Positions 18,272 through 21,543 of a DNA stretch of 21,543 bases are shown here, piece after piece; position 1 is the stretch's first letter, and each line of letters begins with the position of its first letter. The notes below the pieces were generated by a model. It did not search any database. It worked only from the letters and a program-made list of their open reading frames with translations, and was not told where the DNA came from. The stretch covers positions 2,325,145-2,346,687 of the forward strand of contig BCJX01000004.1 of NCBI GenBank assembly GCA_001600415.1. Direction: 5' to 3'. This DNA comes from Pascua guehoae (lineage: Eukaryota > Basidiomycota > Tremellomycetes > Trichosporonales > Trichosporonaceae). The position numbers were made by a program, and so were the translations under genes.

Positions 18272-21058
18272 GCACGGGCGCACACGACCTTAGTAGCTTA
18301 TTTGATAGTGGTTTTGGCGGTGGAAGAAGCGTACAATGTACGCCTTTGGGTGCTGGCGAAATGCGAACCTGCTGGGTTTGGGGGTAAACGAGGCGTTGTA
18401 AGGTGTGGGAGGATTCGAGTGGGTCGTGTCGTTGTTGTCTGCAAAAGTTGCTGGCATGGAGAGAGATTGGGGTTGGAGTGGGGGAAGGGGTGCGAGGGCT
18501 CGCTGGGGTTGCCCTTTGTTGGTGGTTGCGTGGCTTGCAAGTAGGAGAGAGAGATTTCAACCCTGCAGTTTTGCCGTTGCGAATGTTTGTGTTATGACGC
18601 GGCAAGAAGGTGTTGTGAGCGAGTGGTCGAGGTCGGGGGGGAGGCTAGGTTGCACAAGGATGCTGCGAGGGGTGGGTGTGGTCAAGTCATGTAACGATAA
18701 TGGATTGATGATGATGGATGGATGAATGAGGAAAGGAGGAAAGAGAAGGGAAGGTAGGTAGTTGTGATGGACCAGTGGTGGTAATGGGCCAACCAAGGAA
18801 GGAATTGGAATTCAATACAAACCCAACCCCCCGATCTATGGCGGCGTGCGGCGCTGCCTTTGCCCTGCCTGTGACTGGGACCTGGGACTGGCTGGGTTAG
18901 GCCGGCCTGAGGGCAGCGGTGGTGGGGGCGTGCGTGTCTTGGGTGGGTGAGTTTTGAAAATCATCGTCTGGTCTGTGTCTGGTCTGGCGTTGGCCTGAGC
19001 GAGCGACCCAGACTCAGGAACCACAAATAGGGTCAGGGCATAGGGAAAAAAAGAGAGGCAACGTACAATCCTAGGGTATATGCAGACAGAGGACAGGACA
19101 CAACCCCGACCACCACGGATCATGCACACCCTTGCGCCGCTGCCTCATGGACCCAGGGGATGAGGATGCCGCCATGGCGCTGCCTTTGCATGCCCTGTAC
19201 TGTAGGCTACTCGCTACTATTTCGAGCAAGTTTACCGCGTACCGCTACAACCGCCACCAAAGTTTTTTCAGGGTCACGGTCGAGAAAAAGTTTAGAAAGA
19301 AAAAAAAAAATATTTCAACGCCCCTCCACCGCGACCCCTCATGGATGGATGGATGGAATGGGTCCTTTCCCTCTACTGTACGCCCAGCCAGCCAGCAGGG
19401 ACATCTTGCAACGCCTCGCGAATGCTTCGTCGAACAGTGTCTGGGCATGTGCCTCCCCTTGGCTGCAGTTACCTGCGCCCCTGGCCGGCGCTCATGTCAT
19501 TGCATTTCTCGGATCCTCGGTGTCCTCGTGCGTCGTGGCTGCAACCCGCTGCCCGTTGGTCACCGTTTTGAGCCGGGGCCTCTGTGAGAAGCCGATGGGA
19601 CAACGAAATGACACTGTGGCAAAAGGAAAAGGGCCTCTGCGCGATCCACAATGTCTTGATCCTGTTGGTTGGATGCCAGCAGTGCCAGCGCGACTGCCAA
19701 GCAATGCAGGCAGTCCTTCTGCATTCTGGCCCCCCGCCCGCCCGCCCGCCCAGCCCCTTCCCTGTGTTGTTGTCGGCCGCCACTGCCTCCGTGCACTGTG
19801 CTTCTGCTTCTTGGAACAAAATTTGAATCCACCCCAGCAGGTCCATGACACCATGACACGCACGCACACTGACACACAACACGCGCACCACAACACGCGC
19901 CACCCGCACATGGACAGACCACATGACCTCGTCTAGCGCACGCCGCCACGCCACAAAACGTCTGGCCGGCGTGTCTCATGATCGCGCTTCTCAATCACAG
20001 TTGCCCCAACATGTTGGCATCAGAGTATGCAATGGCGACTATCGGCGTGCATACATGCTACCCGCTAGGCCGCTAGCTTGGTGCTGGTGCTGGAATACTT
20101 CCAATTTGATGCACTCTGAAAGCATTTGCTGCTGCAGCGGGCGCCGCCGCGCACACTCGGCTCTGGCAGCTCGGACCGTCTAGATCCGTGGCCAGACCCG
20201 CCAGAACGCAGGCGGCAGTGTCAGGCGTCAGATGTCAGCTGAGCGGACAGATCCGCGACGGAAAGGCGAGCTAGTCGTGCGAGTGGACGGCGTACGCCTA
20301 CAAATCCACGCATTCGAAATGGAGCACTTGTAATGGCGGCTGGCAGCCAACGGGCGCTAGGTGCTAGTTCTGAGCCATAGTTTTGATAGGGTCAAAGGGG
20401 TGCGCCGATGCAAGCCACGGCCCCAAGGGAAAAGGTAAAATCTTCTAATCACTCCACTCCAGAGATGGATGGATCACCCGGATCACTGGGGCGCTCCATC
20501 TGCATCTGCACGTTTCAGGGACGAGAACGGTGGAGCGACAGGGTTGCGGCGTTGCGGTGCATGTGCTGCGCGCAGGGTGGACACTCAAGGCAATCATGGC
20601 CATTGTCGCCATGATGCGACATCAATGGAAGGGCAAGGTCTACGAGTAGGGCCCCAGGGTGACCAAGGAGTGTCCATGTCGCCACAGCGAGCTCGGCGCT
20701 GTAGTGGCAAGCGCTGCAAGCGAGCTAACAAGGCATAGGATTACACTACGAGGCGTCAAAAGTTTGCAACTGCCGCAACTGTAATGCAGCGGGGGTTTCA
20801 GATTCCTTTCATTCAGTCCGGGGTAGACCCAAAGTATAATCGGGCAGCAGGTGAGTCTAATTTGACGCCGCTGGGTTGCAGGGGCCAACCAGAATGCTCG
20901 AAACAACCCAATGCAATGGACAAGATTCAAAAGGATCCGATCTCGGCGCACCCGGCGCGGCGGCGGCGCAGCCGAGTACCTAGGCGCTCAATACCGCCGC
21001 AACGGGCCGGGGGTATTCCCCGCCTCGGCCACTCACGACTCACCGGGCCGCGTTCCTC

Positions 21059-21093
21059 GAGTTCCTGCAATCCTGCAATCCTGCAATCGCAAT
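21059..21093 (+). repeat. Short AATCCTGC array, about three copies
   Basis: TTCCTGC, AATCCTGC, AATCCTGC and AATCGC in a row (about 21062-21093). The unit differs by one base from the ACTCCTGC unit of the array at the right edge. Confidence 0.8.
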
Positions 21094-21419
21094 CATCCAA
21101 TGCCACAACACACTCGATGGCGGAATCGTCACGCCCACAGTATTGCGGTATTGCATGTTGCATGTCGCAATCGCGCAGGTGCCTGCCTTTTGGCGTCATG
21201 GCCTGGTGCCTGCAATCGGCGACCACTGTCCTGGGCATCGAGTTCGTCATTCGCTCGGCTTGCTCCTGCATGCATGGCGTTATCGTGCACCAGTCGGTCC
21301 AGCTGCTGGCTGTCGGCTAGTCGGCTCGTTGGCGTGCACTTCGGTCTTCTCCCGGTCGTGTGATGTCGGTGGCTCTGCCCTTGTCACACGCCACAGGACA
21401 CCAGTAACCCGGGTCTCCT

Positions 21420-21435
21420 GTACTCCTAGGAGTAC
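21420..21435. repeat. Perfect 16-bp palindrome at the border of the minisatellite
   Basis: GTACTCCTAGGAGTAC reads the same on both strands. Its left half is a repeat unit (ACTCCTAG) and its right half starts the regular array. Confidence 0.95.
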
Positions 21436-21543
21436 TCCTGCACTCCTACACTCCTGCACTCCTGCACTCCTGCACTCCTGCACTCCTGCACTCCTGCACT
21501 CCTGCACTCCTGCACTCCTGCACTCCTGCACTCCTGCACTCCT
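21434..21543 (+). repeat. 8-bp minisatellite (ACTCCTGC)n running off the window
   Basis: 13.75 head-to-tail copies of ACTCCTGC (TGCAGGAG family on the minus strand) up to the last base. Only the second copy varies (ACTCCTAC). Two diverged units (TCTCCTGT, ACTCCTAG) precede it at 21414-21429. Total length is unknown because the window ends inside it. It is in frame with a minus-strand ORF only because 24 bp of repeat is 8 codons; I do not call that coding. Confidence 0.95.

Larger units (their letters stand above)
18272..21543. other. 3.3-kb region without a supported gene
   Basis: The left part should be the promoter and leader of the acidic-protein gene. The rest has several overlapping open frames on both strands (for example 19160-19936 plus and 19469-19954 minus), but these pass through a poly-A run (19303-19310) and simple repeats, and none has native codon bias or splice signals. 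Short GGAT runs occur at 18714-18722, 19341-19355 and 20464-20471. A 14-bp direct repeat GGCGCTGCCTTTGC occurs at 18850 and 19178. A Gly-tract-free CA-rich stretch (19855-19925) follows. The right end holds the 8-bp arrays listed separately. No tRNA, rRNA or transposon recognised. Confidence 0.55.

Noticed and set aside
19160..19936. 258-codon plus-strand frame, with overlapping minus frames of 139-161 codons
   Set aside because: It runs through a poly-A tract and simple repeats, several frames are open at once, and no motif or codon bias supports any of them.
21280..21531. Minus-strand ORF encoding QECRSAGV repeats
   Set aside because: The repeat is explained by an 8-bp minisatellite, which is open in this frame only because 24 bp makes eight codons.

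Overview
The window looks like nuclear DNA of a GC-rich basidiomycete yeast, most likely a tremellomycete of the Trichosporonales type. The evidence is: multi-exon genes with GTGAGT-like donors, CTAAC/CTGAC branch points close to CAG acceptors, codons with strong G/C third positions, Kozak-like CAACCATGG/CCACCATGG starts, and a tRNA gene with an intron after position 37. The genus is an inference. No bacterial operons, CRISPR arrays, insertion sequences or intact transposons were seen.

Layout, left to right. (1) 27-511, minus: first exon of a gene running off the left edge, probably mitochondrial ribosomal protein uS5m. (2) 1144-3122, minus: a two-exon gene for a 646-residue, largely disordered protein of unknown function. 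(3) 3572-4484, plus: cytosolic ribosomal stalk protein P2, with one coding intron and a probable 5'UTR intron. It diverges from gene 2, and the shared upstream region carries four TTAGGC/GCCTAA boxes. (4) 4485-7885: 3.4 kb with no convincing intact gene. It holds a TG-rich degenerate repeat, a lower-GC island (about 4930-6060), weak cysteine-rich open frames, a possible gene relic near 6.1-6.4 kb, and the promoter of the next gene. (5) 7886-10036, plus: peroxisomal acyl-CoA oxidase, two exons, ending in the peroxisomal targeting signal AKL. (6) 10281-10372, plus: intron-containing tRNA-Lys(CUU) with a T-run terminator. (7) 10836-14925, plus: PIG-S/Gpi17, a GPI-transamidase subunit, seven exons, with introns rich in repeats. 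(8) 14926-15697: convergent intergenic space with palindromes. (9) 15698-18271, minus: three-exon gene for a 769-residue acidic, probably nuclear protein. (10) 18272-21543: 3.3 kb with no gene I can support, ending in an 8-bp minisatellite that continues past the right edge.

The genes are typical scattered eukaryotic housekeeping genes (translation, peroxisomal beta-oxidation, GPI anchoring) and do not form a functional cluster. I see no clear new multi-gene system. The best items for a second look are the two unassigned proteins, the P2 promoter boxes, the tRNA with AU-rich stems, the palindromes between the convergent genes, the repeat-filled PIG-S introns, and the 8-bp array with a perfect 16-bp palindrome at its edge.
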